DNA from: SOKG01 sp964502665
GTDB taxonomy: Bacteria; Chloroflexota; Dehalococcoidia; SZUA-161
DNA: 8,131 nucleotides
Assembly (NCBI GenBank): GCA_964502665.1
Contig: CAZCXP010000116.1
Coordinates: 1 to 8,131 of the forward strand
Direction: 5' to 3'
In this document: piece after piece, positions 1 to 5,613 of the stretch
Position numbering within the stretch: the first letter of the stretch is position 1
How the letters are laid out: every line of letters starts with the position of its first letter
Translations under genes and position numbers: made by a program
Notes under the pieces: model-generated
Databases searched by the model: none
The model's input: only the letters and a program-made list of their open reading frames with translations
What the model was told of the DNA's origin: nothing

Positions 1-53
1 ATCCTGGGAGGTCAAGCCCCTAAAAGAATTTACACACTTTTCTTGACACTACC
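1..53. mobile_element. Probable outer end of an IS256-type insertion sequence
   Basis: The stretch at about 27-53 reads AATTTACACACTTT followed by TCTTGACACTACC. This closely resembles the terminal inverted repeat that I know from many IS256-family elements, whose outer end reads GGTAGTGTCAA in the other direction and is followed by a GTGTAAA block. If this is right, the element extends left of the window and its terminus is at or near position 53. No transposase sequence, second end or target duplication is visible here, so the call rests on the terminal motif only. Confidence 0.4.
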
Positions 54-92
54 TGCTCGTCCTGCGCCTTGGGGGACCTCTGTGGACGATTA

Positions 93-121
93 GCAGGGGC
101 GACCCATTGGGTCACCGCTGA
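93..121. repeat. Degenerate copy of the REP palindrome (GACCC variant)
   Basis: The left arm GCAGGGGCGACCC differs by one base from the left arm of the intact copy at 5424-5452. The right arm GGGTCACCGCTGA has four differences from GGGTCGCCCCTAC. Only the inner GACCCA/TGGGTC pairing remains perfect. It looks like an old, decaying member of the same family. Confidence 0.55.
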
Positions 122-475
122 CCGCTTTTCGGCATAGAAATAGAACGCTTCCGCCGCTGAGGGAGAGGTTGGGGGAGGTGGAATTCCCCCTCCCCTGTAT
201 CTGCCCTCCTGGCGGGATCAGAATGGGTCAGTCGCTTCTGCCCTTCCAGGGATTTGCTTGTCCATCCCTCCATCGCCCACCTCACAAATTCCCGAAGGGC
301 GGCGTAGGTGTCAGCTATCATGGCGCGACCTCGGCGGTAAGCGCTGATCGGCATGCTCCAAGGTCGAAGGAATTGTACGACATCAAGCATTAAATACGGG
401 TTAAAGATCTAAAGGAAAGATTAAGGAGGGCTTACAGTCAGCTTACGGTTTTTCCAGAGGGAGAAAAGGGGGGGC
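122..475. other. Gene-poor region, no supported CDS
   Basis: Apart from the decayed repeats, this stretch holds no gene I can support. A 92-codon reading frame runs leftward from 390 to 112. Its first two thirds have plausible codon composition (for example the peptide AALREFVRWAMEGW). However, it has no Shine-Dalgarno sequence, an in-frame TAG lies eight codons upstream of its ATG, and its C-terminal third is a translation of the repeats at 93-210. It may be a remnant of a former gene cut by repeat insertion. I see no clear intrinsic terminator after the DUF362 stop at 476; the short TTTTC/GAAAA pairing at 450-466 is too weak. Confidence 0.5.
158..210 (-). repeat. Degenerate inverted copy of the right-end hairpin repeat
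   Basis: The segment reads GAGGGAGAGGTTGGG, then GGAGGTGGAATTCCCCC, then TCCCC and CCCTCC. This follows the reverse complement of the 85-bp unit at 7970-8054 (AGGGAGAGGTTGGG, TGAGGGTG, TCTTCCCCCTCCC, CTCCCTCCC) with scattered substitutions and small indels. The same family therefore occurs at both ends of the window in opposite orientation, decayed here and nearly identical between copies at the right end. Confidence 0.5.
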
Positions 476-1819
476 TCACTTTGGCCATGCTGCGGAAACC
501 TGCGACATCCGCTGCCAGAGGGATAGGCGGAAGTGGCTTCTATCGAACGCTGGCGATCGATAGCGTTTCCATTTGGGAAGATTTCCTGAGTACAGGCCCA
601 GTCTCCACGCCAGGAGCTGAGGACTTCCCAACAGTAGCATTTTGACCATCCTCGGCCTGGAAAGAAGCGTTCTTAGCAGGGTGAGCAGCGTGGTCATCAT
701 CGTGGGGGGGCATCCTGCGATCCTGACGGCATGCTCCTTATCCCTGTTCTTGCTGATGGCGCAGTTGCCGTGGAGGATTGCTCCTTCTCCAGTTCCTGCC
801 TTCGCCTGTTCTCTCCCCCAGTAAATGCGGGTGTCGCCGCAGTCCCGGTTGGCATTGGTTTTGGCGAATACCCCTAATGCGCAGATAAGGTTGCTGTAGC
901 ATCCAGAGCAGACACTGTGTCCCGGTTGAGAAACCGAGAGGCCGGTTATGCCAAAGCTAACCAGCTCCTCCTCTGCCATGGATATCCACTCCAGCTTCTC
1001 CTTGAGGGGCTCTATGTCCTCCCCTGCGATTTGAATCGCGCTGACATCGATAGGTCTGTTACGGAGCTCAGCGTATTCCTTCAAGTAGCCAACCTGCGAA
1101 GGCTCGATTCCCATAATTGTGGCTCCCACGCAGTCACAGGCGAATGCGTCGCGACTGGCTATTATCAGGTCTTTACGGTGAGCCAGGCCCATAAGGGTAT
1201 CCGCCCCCCTCTCCAGCATGTAGATGCCATCGATTATCGTCAGATCGCATTCTAAGAGTTGGTTCAGAAGGCATATCAGGTGGTCCAATCCCTTCTGGTG
1301 AAAGCGTTTTCTGGAGGGAATGGCGAGGCAGCCTTTGAGGTTCTTAAACCCCAGAGAGACCTTCACCTGAGGATGAGTTTTCAGCACCGGCACGTTGATC
1401 AGGAAGTCGGCGTCCAGCGCGATCTTGGAAACGCCGACCTTGACCCCTCCTAACTCCCTGCTCTCAAAGGGCCCTTCGTTGAGATCGAACAGCCTGGCGC
1501 CGTATCTTCTGGCCACCCTGTCAATACCGGTATACTTGTACCCTCTTCTGGTATTGGATCCAAGCCCCTCGGCGACGGTACCTTCACCGATGGAGATATG
1601 CTTGCACCCGTGCTCCGCCAGCAGCCGCAGGATGCCCTCCACCATTTTCGAGGTGGTTACCATCCCATAGGGCGGCATGGCCATCCATCCAGCGAAGGTG
1701 ATGTTCGGTTTTATCAGTACCCTGTCGTTCCTGTCGAGCTTATCGAAGCCGCCGCACAGTTCAACAGCGCGGCCAATAGAGTCAAAAGACCCGTCGAATC
1801 TTACCACTGATCCTGTCAC
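476..1819 (-). CDS. DUF362 domain protein with Cys-rich C-terminal region
   Basis: A 447-residue protein whose first 290 residues match the DUF362 family. Visible motifs are the early IKPN (37-40), the NVPVLKTH strand-loop (142-149), the following KNLKG (159-163), and DGI (197-199) before a conserved AFACDCVGATIMGI helix (225-238). DUF362 proteins have no settled reaction; some are linked to iron-sulfur or redox functions. After the domain comes a region with six cysteines (304, 307, 313, 327, 353, 370) in C-x2-C-x5-C, DCGD, GNC and GCPP contexts, which could bind a metal or Fe-S cluster (inference). The last 75 residues are hydrophobic and basic. The start is GTG at 1819, supported by GGAG six bases upstream (1826-1829). 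It lies 48 bp downstream of the acyl-CoA synthetase gene, with a palindrome in the gap, and is probably the last gene of a three-gene leftward operon. Confidence 0.85.
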   Translation of the reverse strand: MTGSVVRFDGSFDSIGRAVELCGGFDKLDRNDRVLIKPNITFAGWMAMPPYGMVTTSKMVEGILRLLAEHGCKHISIGEGTVAEGLGSNTRRGYKYTGIDRVARRYGARLFDLNEGPFESRELGGVKVGVSKIALDADFLINVPVLKTHPQVKVSLGFKNLKGCLAIPSRKRFHQKGLDHLICLLNQLLECDLTIIDGIYMLERGADTLMGLAHRKDLIIASRDAFACDCVGATIMGIEPSQVGYLKEYAELRNRPIDVSAIQIAGEDIEPLKEKLEWISMAEEELVSFGITGLSVSQPGHSVCSGCYSNLICALGVFAKTNANRDCGDTRIYWGREQAKAGTGEGAILHGNCAISKNRDKEHAVRIAGCPPTMMTTLLTLLRTLLSRPRMVKMLLLGSPQLLAWRLGLYSGNLPKWKRYRSPAFDRSHFRLSLWQRMSQVSAAWPK

Positions 1820-1843
1820 TATTCGCTCCGGTTTTCTGAATCC

Positions 1844-1871
1844 GTAGGGGCGGTTCGCGAACCGCCCCTAC
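1844..1871. repeat. 28-bp perfect REP palindrome, copy A
   Basis: This is a perfect inverted repeat with arms GTAGGGGCGGTTCG and CGAACCGCCCCTAC and no spacer. It is identical to the copy at 3869-3896. It lies between two leftward genes and overlaps the end of the upstream one: the TAG stop of the synthetase at 1868-1870 is the TAG of the arm GTAGGGG. A transcript through this gap would carry a very stable GC-rich hairpin 24 nt before the DUF362 start codon. That could stabilise or partly terminate the message (inference). Confidence 0.9.
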
Positions 1872-3271
1872 CGGAGAGATCCCAGGAATTCGCTGTATTC
1901 CGTGAGCTTGGCTAGGGCGTGGGCCGCTCTCCTCGGTTCGGGATAGACGGGAACGTTGCTTTGACTGAGGAACCTGAGTTCACCCCTGGGCCACCCCTGC
2001 GGTGTGGCGCCGCAAATCACTGTTGGCTTACCCCCTTCTGCTATTTCGCTGAGCAGGATGTCAGCAACCTTCCTGTCCCTGGCGTCATCATCGCCCGGGG
2101 GGCCGGTGAAAGCAGCGAGAAGCATATCGATGTTGGGGTCTTTGGCGACGATTCTAATCGCCTCCTTCATATAGTGATCTGGGGCAAGCGCTCCTATCAG
2201 GCCCAGGTCGACGGGATTGTTTACACTTGTTCCCAGGCTTTCAACGACGTTGGCGAGCTGCGTTCGAGTTTCGGTTGAAAGCCGGGGCATCTCCAGCCCC
2301 AACTGGCTGCAGGCATCAGTGGCGGTGACAGCGAGACCGCCCGGCGTCGCGATAATGCCCACCCTCCTTCCCTTGGGCCGGGGAAGGTGGTCGAGAGCAA
2401 GCAGGGCATCCATCATCTGCTCGAAACTGTCGACCGAGACTATACCTGTCTGGCTGCAGAGCGTTTTCCAGATAGCAGTGGAAACCGCAAGGGTGCCGGT
2501 GTGCGAGGCCGATGCCTTTATCCCGGCATCAGTATGGCCGCCTTTGAGTACGATGATCGGCTTGCGCGGCGATATCTCGCGTGCAACCTGCAAAAACCTG
2601 CGGCCATCCCTGATTCCCTCAAGATAAGCCACAATTATCTTGGTCTCGTCGTCCTGCCCCAGATACTCCAGGAAGTCCACGCACGTAAGGTCGCAATCGC
2701 TTCCGCAACTGACACCCTTGCTGGGCCGAAGTCCGGTGTCGGCAATAGACATCAGCAGATAGTAGAACAGGAAGCCACTATGGGAGATCACTCCCACAGG
2801 GCCGCTCTCCTTGGGGAGAATGAACTGCGGGACCAGCTTGGCTGACGGGTTGTAGGTGCCCACGCAGTTTGGCCCGATGACCCTGGTGCCTCCTTCTCGG
2901 GCAATTCTGACGATCTCCTCCTCAAGCTTCCTTCCCTCTGGGCCCATTTCCGCAAATCCGGCGGTATAGAGTACGATTGCCTTTGTTCTCTTCTGGGCAC
3001 ACTCCCTGGCTATCTCGGGCACGGCCTCGCGGGGTACGGTCAATATGGCTAAGTCCACCTCCCCCGGGATATCCTTGATGCTGGGATACACCTTCAAGCC
3101 CAGAAGCTCTCCTCCCTTGGGGTTTACGGGGTAGACCTTGGGGAAACCCGCGTCGAGGAGACTCTGCAGGAACATATATCCTACATTGGTTGCTGTACTG
3201 GAGATTCCTACCAGCGCCACCGACCTTGGGTGGAATAGGGGTGCAAGCTGGTCTGTGATGTTTTGTCTCAT
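1868..3271 (-). CDS. ADP-forming acyl-CoA synthetase, alpha-type, divergent
   Basis: A 467-residue protein of the acetate-CoA ligase (ADP-forming) alpha-subunit family, which interconverts acyl-CoA + ADP + Pi with acid + CoA + ATP through a phosphohistidine. Domains in order: CoA-binding Rossmann fold (about 9-135; PRSVALVGIS at 15-24, GPNCVG at 133-138), flavodoxin-like domain (about 155-290; VISHSG at 161-166), and a third domain (about 300-460; GGLAVTATDA). The candidate phosphorylated residue is His257 in SASHTG. The ATP-grasp beta part is absent, so a partner must be elsewhere. Compared with the paralogue at 3970-5427 it departs at usually conserved sites: SCGSDCDL replaces SSGNEADL, SHSG replaces SQSG, and VST replaces GSD after the active His. 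The ATG at 3271 lies 3 bp after the stop of the SnoaL-like gene, with GAGAG upstream, indicating translational coupling in one operon. The TAG stop lies inside a REP palindrome. The substrate is not predictable. Confidence 0.88.
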   Translation of the reverse strand: MRQNITDQLAPLFHPRSVALVGISSTATNVGYMFLQSLLDAGFPKVYPVNPKGGELLGLKVYPSIKDIPGEVDLAILTVPREAVPEIARECAQKRTKAIVLYTAGFAEMGPEGRKLEEEIVRIAREGGTRVIGPNCVGTYNPSAKLVPQFILPKESGPVGVISHSGFLFYYLLMSIADTGLRPSKGVSCGSDCDLTCVDFLEYLGQDDETKIIVAYLEGIRDGRRFLQVAREISPRKPIIVLKGGHTDAGIKASASHTGTLAVSTAIWKTLCSQTGIVSVDSFEQMMDALLALDHLPRPKGRRVGIIATPGGLAVTATDACSQLGLEMPRLSTETRTQLANVVESLGTSVNNPVDLGLIGALAPDHYMKEAIRIVAKDPNIDMLLAAFTGPPGDDDARDRKVADILLSEIAEGGKPTVICGATPQGWPRGELRFLSQSNVPVYPEPRRAAHALAKLTEYSEFLGSLR

Positions 3272-3274
3272 CGA

Positions 3275-3799
3275 TTATCTCTCAGCCCCGGCTTCCTCCC
3301 TGCGGTTCAAGTGGACCTCGAAGCTTGTGATCTTCCAAACCCCGTCCTCTTTGCCGAATTCATAGAAGTGCATGCCTTCGGAAAGGGCCCGTTCCTCGGA
3401 CGCCTTGCCTGTCTCCGGGTTGATGGGGTAGCCGTAGTGCATATAGTAGTCCCGCCCCGTCGCAATGTCGCCGCTAACGTCCACCATGATGTTTGTCAGG
3501 GCGCTGAATTTCCTCTCCTCCCTGGTAAATATTGCCATCTCGGCGAACTCTTGCAGAGCTTTCTTGCCCCTGATATCGATATCATATTGTGGCACAACAT
3601 AGTGTATATCGTCGCTCCAGATGCTGAGCCAGAGTTCCCTGTCGCCGGAATCCATGGCCCATGCCATAGTCTTCGGCAGATTCTCGACTTCAATTCTATC
3701 GGGAAGCTTCATCAGTGCGTCAACCTTAGCCTGCAGCCCTTTAACATCGGTATCAAGCGACTTCACCATGCGGTTCAGTATTGATTTCAGATCATCCAT
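3275..3799 (-). CDS. SnoaL-like / NTF2-fold protein
   Basis: A 174-residue protein of the NTF2-like superfamily, SnoaL-like type. The core is seen from about residue 38: a helix PKTMAWAMDSGD (42-53), the typical W-x3-WSDDIHYVVP (57-70), a GKKALQEF helix (78-85), the strand LTNIMVDVSGD (101-111) with YYMHYG, and the closing strand GVWKITSFEVHL (153-164). Family members are small cone-shaped enzymes (dehydratases, isomerases, hydrolases) or ligand-binding proteins, usually cytoplasmic dimers. The first 37 residues form a likely amphipathic or coiled-coil helix (LKSILNRMVKSLD, LQAKVDALMKL). In many relatives a catalytic His precedes the T-N; here the segment reads KFSALTN, so that residue appears to be missing. 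The start ATG at 3799 has a strong AGGAG six bases upstream. It is the first gene of the leftward operon and lies 3 bp before the synthetase gene, so it may act on the same CoA-linked compound (inference). Confidence 0.82.
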   Translation of the reverse strand: MDDLKSILNRMVKSLDTDVKGLQAKVDALMKLPDRIEVENLPKTMAWAMDSGDRELWLSIWSDDIHYVVPQYDIDIRGKKALQEFAEMAIFTREERKFSALTNIMVDVSGDIATGRDYYMHYGYPINPETGKASEERALSEGMHFYEFGKEDGVWKITSFEVHLNRREEAGAER

Positions 3800-3833
3800 C
3801 CGCGGCTCCTTTTCGGGTAATGGCGATGCCCAT

Positions 3834-3862
3834 ATAATAGCTTACGGAGTTGGGTTGTTCAA
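3834..3862 (-). promoter_or_regulatory. Candidate sigma70-type promoter for the leftward operon
   Basis: Read on the minus strand there is TTGAAC (3862-3857), a 17-base spacer, and TATTAT (3839-3834). This matches TTGACA at four of six and TATAAT at five of six positions. Transcription would start near 3827, giving a leader of roughly 28 nt before the AGGAG and ATG of the SnoaL-like gene. The -35 box is six bases from the palindrome at 3869-3896. Confidence 0.5.
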
Positions 3863-3868
3863 GGCAAT

Positions 3869-3896
3869 GTAGGGGCGGTTCGCGAACCGCCCCTAC
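3869..3896. repeat. 28-bp perfect REP palindrome, copy B, in the divergent promoter region
   Basis: The sequence is identical to the copy at 1844-1871 (arms GTAGGGGCGGTTCG and CGAACCGCCCCTAC). It sits in the only divergent intergenic space of the window, six bases outside the leftward -35 box and eleven bases outside the rightward -35 box. It could act as a shared operator or as a topological insulator, or be a neutral repeat insertion. The fact that the other copies sit at gene ends makes a general REP role more likely than a dedicated operator. Confidence 0.9.
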
Positions 3897-3907
3897 TGCC
3901 TGAATGA

Positions 3908-3936
3908 TTGCAATCCACCCTGCCTTCCTGTATCAT
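3908..3936 (+). promoter_or_regulatory. Candidate sigma70-type promoter for the rightward synthetase
   Basis: TTGCAA (3908-3913), a 17-base spacer, and TATCAT (3931-3936). This matches TTGACA at four of six and TATAAT at five of six positions. The expected start site is near 3943, leaving a leader of about 27 nt before the ATG at 3970. No promoter of similar quality was found closer to the gene. Confidence 0.5.
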
Positions 3937-3969
3937 TTTTTGGTAGCTTAGCTGGGAATTATAGACGGT

Positions 3970-5427
3970 ATGAAGCTTGTCCAGCATCTGGATTACCTCT
4001 TCAATCCCCGATCGGTGGCTGTTATCGGAGCCTCCAACACCCCCGGCAAGTGGGGCTGTGACATCCTCAATCTGCTGTTAACCAGGGGCGAGAGGAAGGT
4101 CTATCCCATAAACAAGAACAGGGCCGAGGTGCTTGGTGTGAAGGCCTACAGCAGCATAGGGGAAGTGCCCGGGCCTGTAGATTTTGCCGTAATAACAGTC
4201 GCCGCTGAAGCTGTCCCCGCAGCTATGGAGGACTGTGTCCAAAAGGGAGTCAAGACCGCCCTCGTGATCTCCGGCGGATTTGCCGAGACCGGCGAGAGTG
4301 GGGCTAAAATAGAGCAGGAGGTAGTGGAGATCGCCAGGAGAGGCGGGATACGCTTCATCGGGCCGAACTGCGCCGGACACCTCGATACCTTCTCTCAACT
4401 CTTCACCGCACCCTATTTGCCGCCGGTGAGAGACGGGGCTGTATCGTTTGTTTCCCAGAGTGGAAACCTGGGCTTGCCGGTTCTCGCCATGGGCTATGAA
4501 GCAGGACTGGGGTTCAGCAAGTATATCAGCAGCGGCAACGAAGCTGATCTGCACTTCGAGGACTATCTCGAGTATCTGGGTCAGGACGAGAAAACGAAGC
4601 TCATAATGGGGTACGTGGAGGGGCTCAGGGAAGGCAGGCGCTTTCTGGAGCTTTCCAGGGAGATTACGAAAAGGAAGCCAGTTGTCATAATGAAGGTGGG
4701 TCGCACCGACAGTGGGGCCAGGGCATGTTGTTCACATACCGCTGCCCTGTCAGGCTCGGACGAGATCTGCGATGCCGCTTTCAAGCAATCCGGGGTGATA
4801 AGGGTGGGGGAGGTTAGCGACCTGGTAGAAGTAGCCCTGGTTCTGCTCGGCCAGCCATTGCCCAGAGGGAGGAGGGTGGCGGTATTGACGGTGGGTGGGG
4901 GCCTGGGGGTTATCGCCGCAGATGCCCTGAGAGGGTACGGTCTGGAAGTACCGCCGTTGTCAACGGCAACTCTGGAGAGATTAAACTCCGTTCTGTCGGG
5001 AAGATGGTCGCGTGGAAACCCGGTGGATGGTGGGGGTGGCCTCAGCTATCCCGGCCTTCTGCCGCTTCTGGAGGATGAAAATGTAGACGGGGTGCTGATT
5101 GCGGGCCCCGTTTGGGCGCCTGTCGGCTTTTCTGCTTTCATCAGTACGCCTCCCTGGGAGAGGGATAACCTGGCCGACCTTGATCATGTGCTTCAGGGCG
5201 TCGAAGAGGAGTCGCTGAGGAATCTGGAAACAACGATGGAACTCATGAAGCAGTATCAGAAGCCGGTCGTTCTCTCTGTTTGGGTCACCGACGACGTAAA
5301 AAGCGGGGGACTCTACAAGAAACTGGAAGAGAACTATCTAACCCCCTATCCCACGCCGGACAGGGCAGCCAAAGCCCTGGCTCGGTTGGTGGAATACAGC
5401 GAGTACCTTGGTATCGCCAGACCGTAG
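3970..5427 (+). CDS. ADP-forming acyl-CoA synthetase, alpha-type
   Basis: A 485-residue paralogue of the protein at 1868-3271, closer to the family norm. Domains: CoA-binding Rossmann fold (about 6-135; PRSVAVIGAS at 13-22, GPNCAG at 131-136), flavodoxin-like domain (about 155-290; FVSQSGNLG at 160-168, SSGNEADL at 187-194, YLEYLGQD at 199-206), and a third domain (about 300-480; VGGGLGVIAADA at 308-319). His256 in CCSHTAALSGSD is the expected phosphohistidine relay to ATP or ADP. The beta ATP-grasp domain is absent and no beta gene is in the window, so the active enzyme needs a distant partner. The ATG at 3970 fits the usual family start (LDYLFNPRSVAVIG). Its ribosome binding site is weak: only GGA about twelve bases upstream, so translation may be modest. 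It has a candidate promoter of its own and probably runs with the CoA transferase downstream. Its TAG stop lies in the first bases of a REP palindrome. Confidence 0.9.
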   Translation: MKLVQHLDYLFNPRSVAVIGASNTPGKWGCDILNLLLTRGERKVYPINKNRAEVLGVKAYSSIGEVPGPVDFAVITVAAEAVPAAMEDCVQKGVKTALVISGGFAETGESGAKIEQEVVEIARRGGIRFIGPNCAGHLDTFSQLFTAPYLPPVRDGAVSFVSQSGNLGLPVLAMGYEAGLGFSKYISSGNEADLHFEDYLEYLGQDEKTKLIMGYVEGLREGRRFLELSREITKRKPVVIMKVGRTDSGARACCSHTAALSGSDEICDAAFKQSGVIRVGEVSDLVEVALVLLGQPLPRGRRVAVLTVGGGLGVIAADALRGYGLEVPPLSTATLERLNSVLSGRWSRGNPVDGGGGLSYPGLLPLLEDENVDGVLIAGPVWAPVGFSAFISTPPWERDNLADLDHVLQGVEEESLRNLETTMELMKQYQKPVVLSVWVTDDVKSGGLYKKLEENYLTPYPTPDRAAKALARLVEYSEYLGIARP

Positions 5428-5452
5428 GGGCGACCCGCCGGGTCGCCCCTAC
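5424..5452. repeat. 29-bp perfect REP palindrome, GACCC variant
   Basis: Arms GTAGGGGCGACCC and GGGTCGCCCCTAC flank a GCC loop. The outer nine bases of each arm match the copies at 1844 and 3869, while the inner bases differ but stay self-complementary. It overlaps the end of the synthetase gene and supplies its TAG stop (5425-5427). In RNA it would form a 13-bp hairpin with a 3-nt loop, without a following U tract, so it is more like an mRNA-stabilising REP than a classical terminator. Confidence 0.9.
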
Positions 5453-5469
5453 TCAGACATGAGTTCGTC

Positions 5470-5567
5470 TGTCATTGCGAGGACCCCGATTCATCGGGGG
5501 ACGAAGCAATCTCCGGGGTGGGCTGTCGGGAGGACGATGAGATTGCTTCGCTCCGCTCGCAATGACA
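5470..5567. repeat. 98-bp nested inverted-repeat element (MITE-like)
   Basis: The ends are exact 12-bp inverted repeats TGTCATTGCGAG (5470-5481) and CTCGCAATGACA (5556-5567). Inside them lies a second exact 12-bp pair CGAAGCAATCTC (5502-5513) and GAGATTGCTTCG (5539-5550). Between the left members is a small hairpin CCCCGAT-TC-ATCGGGG (5484-5499). The whole can fold as a cloverleaf. This architecture, with TGTCATTGCGAG ends, is a dispersed non-coding repeat that I recognise from many anaerobe genomes. It has no coding capacity and would need an enzyme supplied in trans, so its classification as a MITE is inference. Confidence 0.8.
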
Positions 5568-5613
5568 TAGGATCTACCGCGGGATTAAGGGGGCAGATCG
5601 AAAGGGGGCAAGA

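Noticed and set aside
43..48. Perfect TTGACA as a -35 promoter box
   Set aside because: No -10-like hexamer lies 16-18 bases downstream, and the hexamer belongs to the insertion-sequence end TTGACACTACC.
112..390. 92-codon leftward reading frame as a gene
   Set aside because: It has no ribosome site, its last third is translated repeat DNA, and no family is recognised; kept only as a possible remnant in the region note.
450..466. Intrinsic terminator after the DUF362 gene
   Set aside because: Only a five-base TTTTC/GAAAA pairing is possible, far weaker than a usual terminator stem.
3263..3784. 173-codon forward reading frame
   Set aside because: It lies opposite the SnoaL-like gene, which has recognisable NTF2-fold motifs and a strong AGGAG; the forward frame resembles no family.
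5543..5573. Promoter for the CoA transferase formed by TTGCTT and TAGGAT at the end of the MITE-like element
   Set aside because: The spacer is 19 bases and the -10 matches only four of six positions; too weak to annotate.
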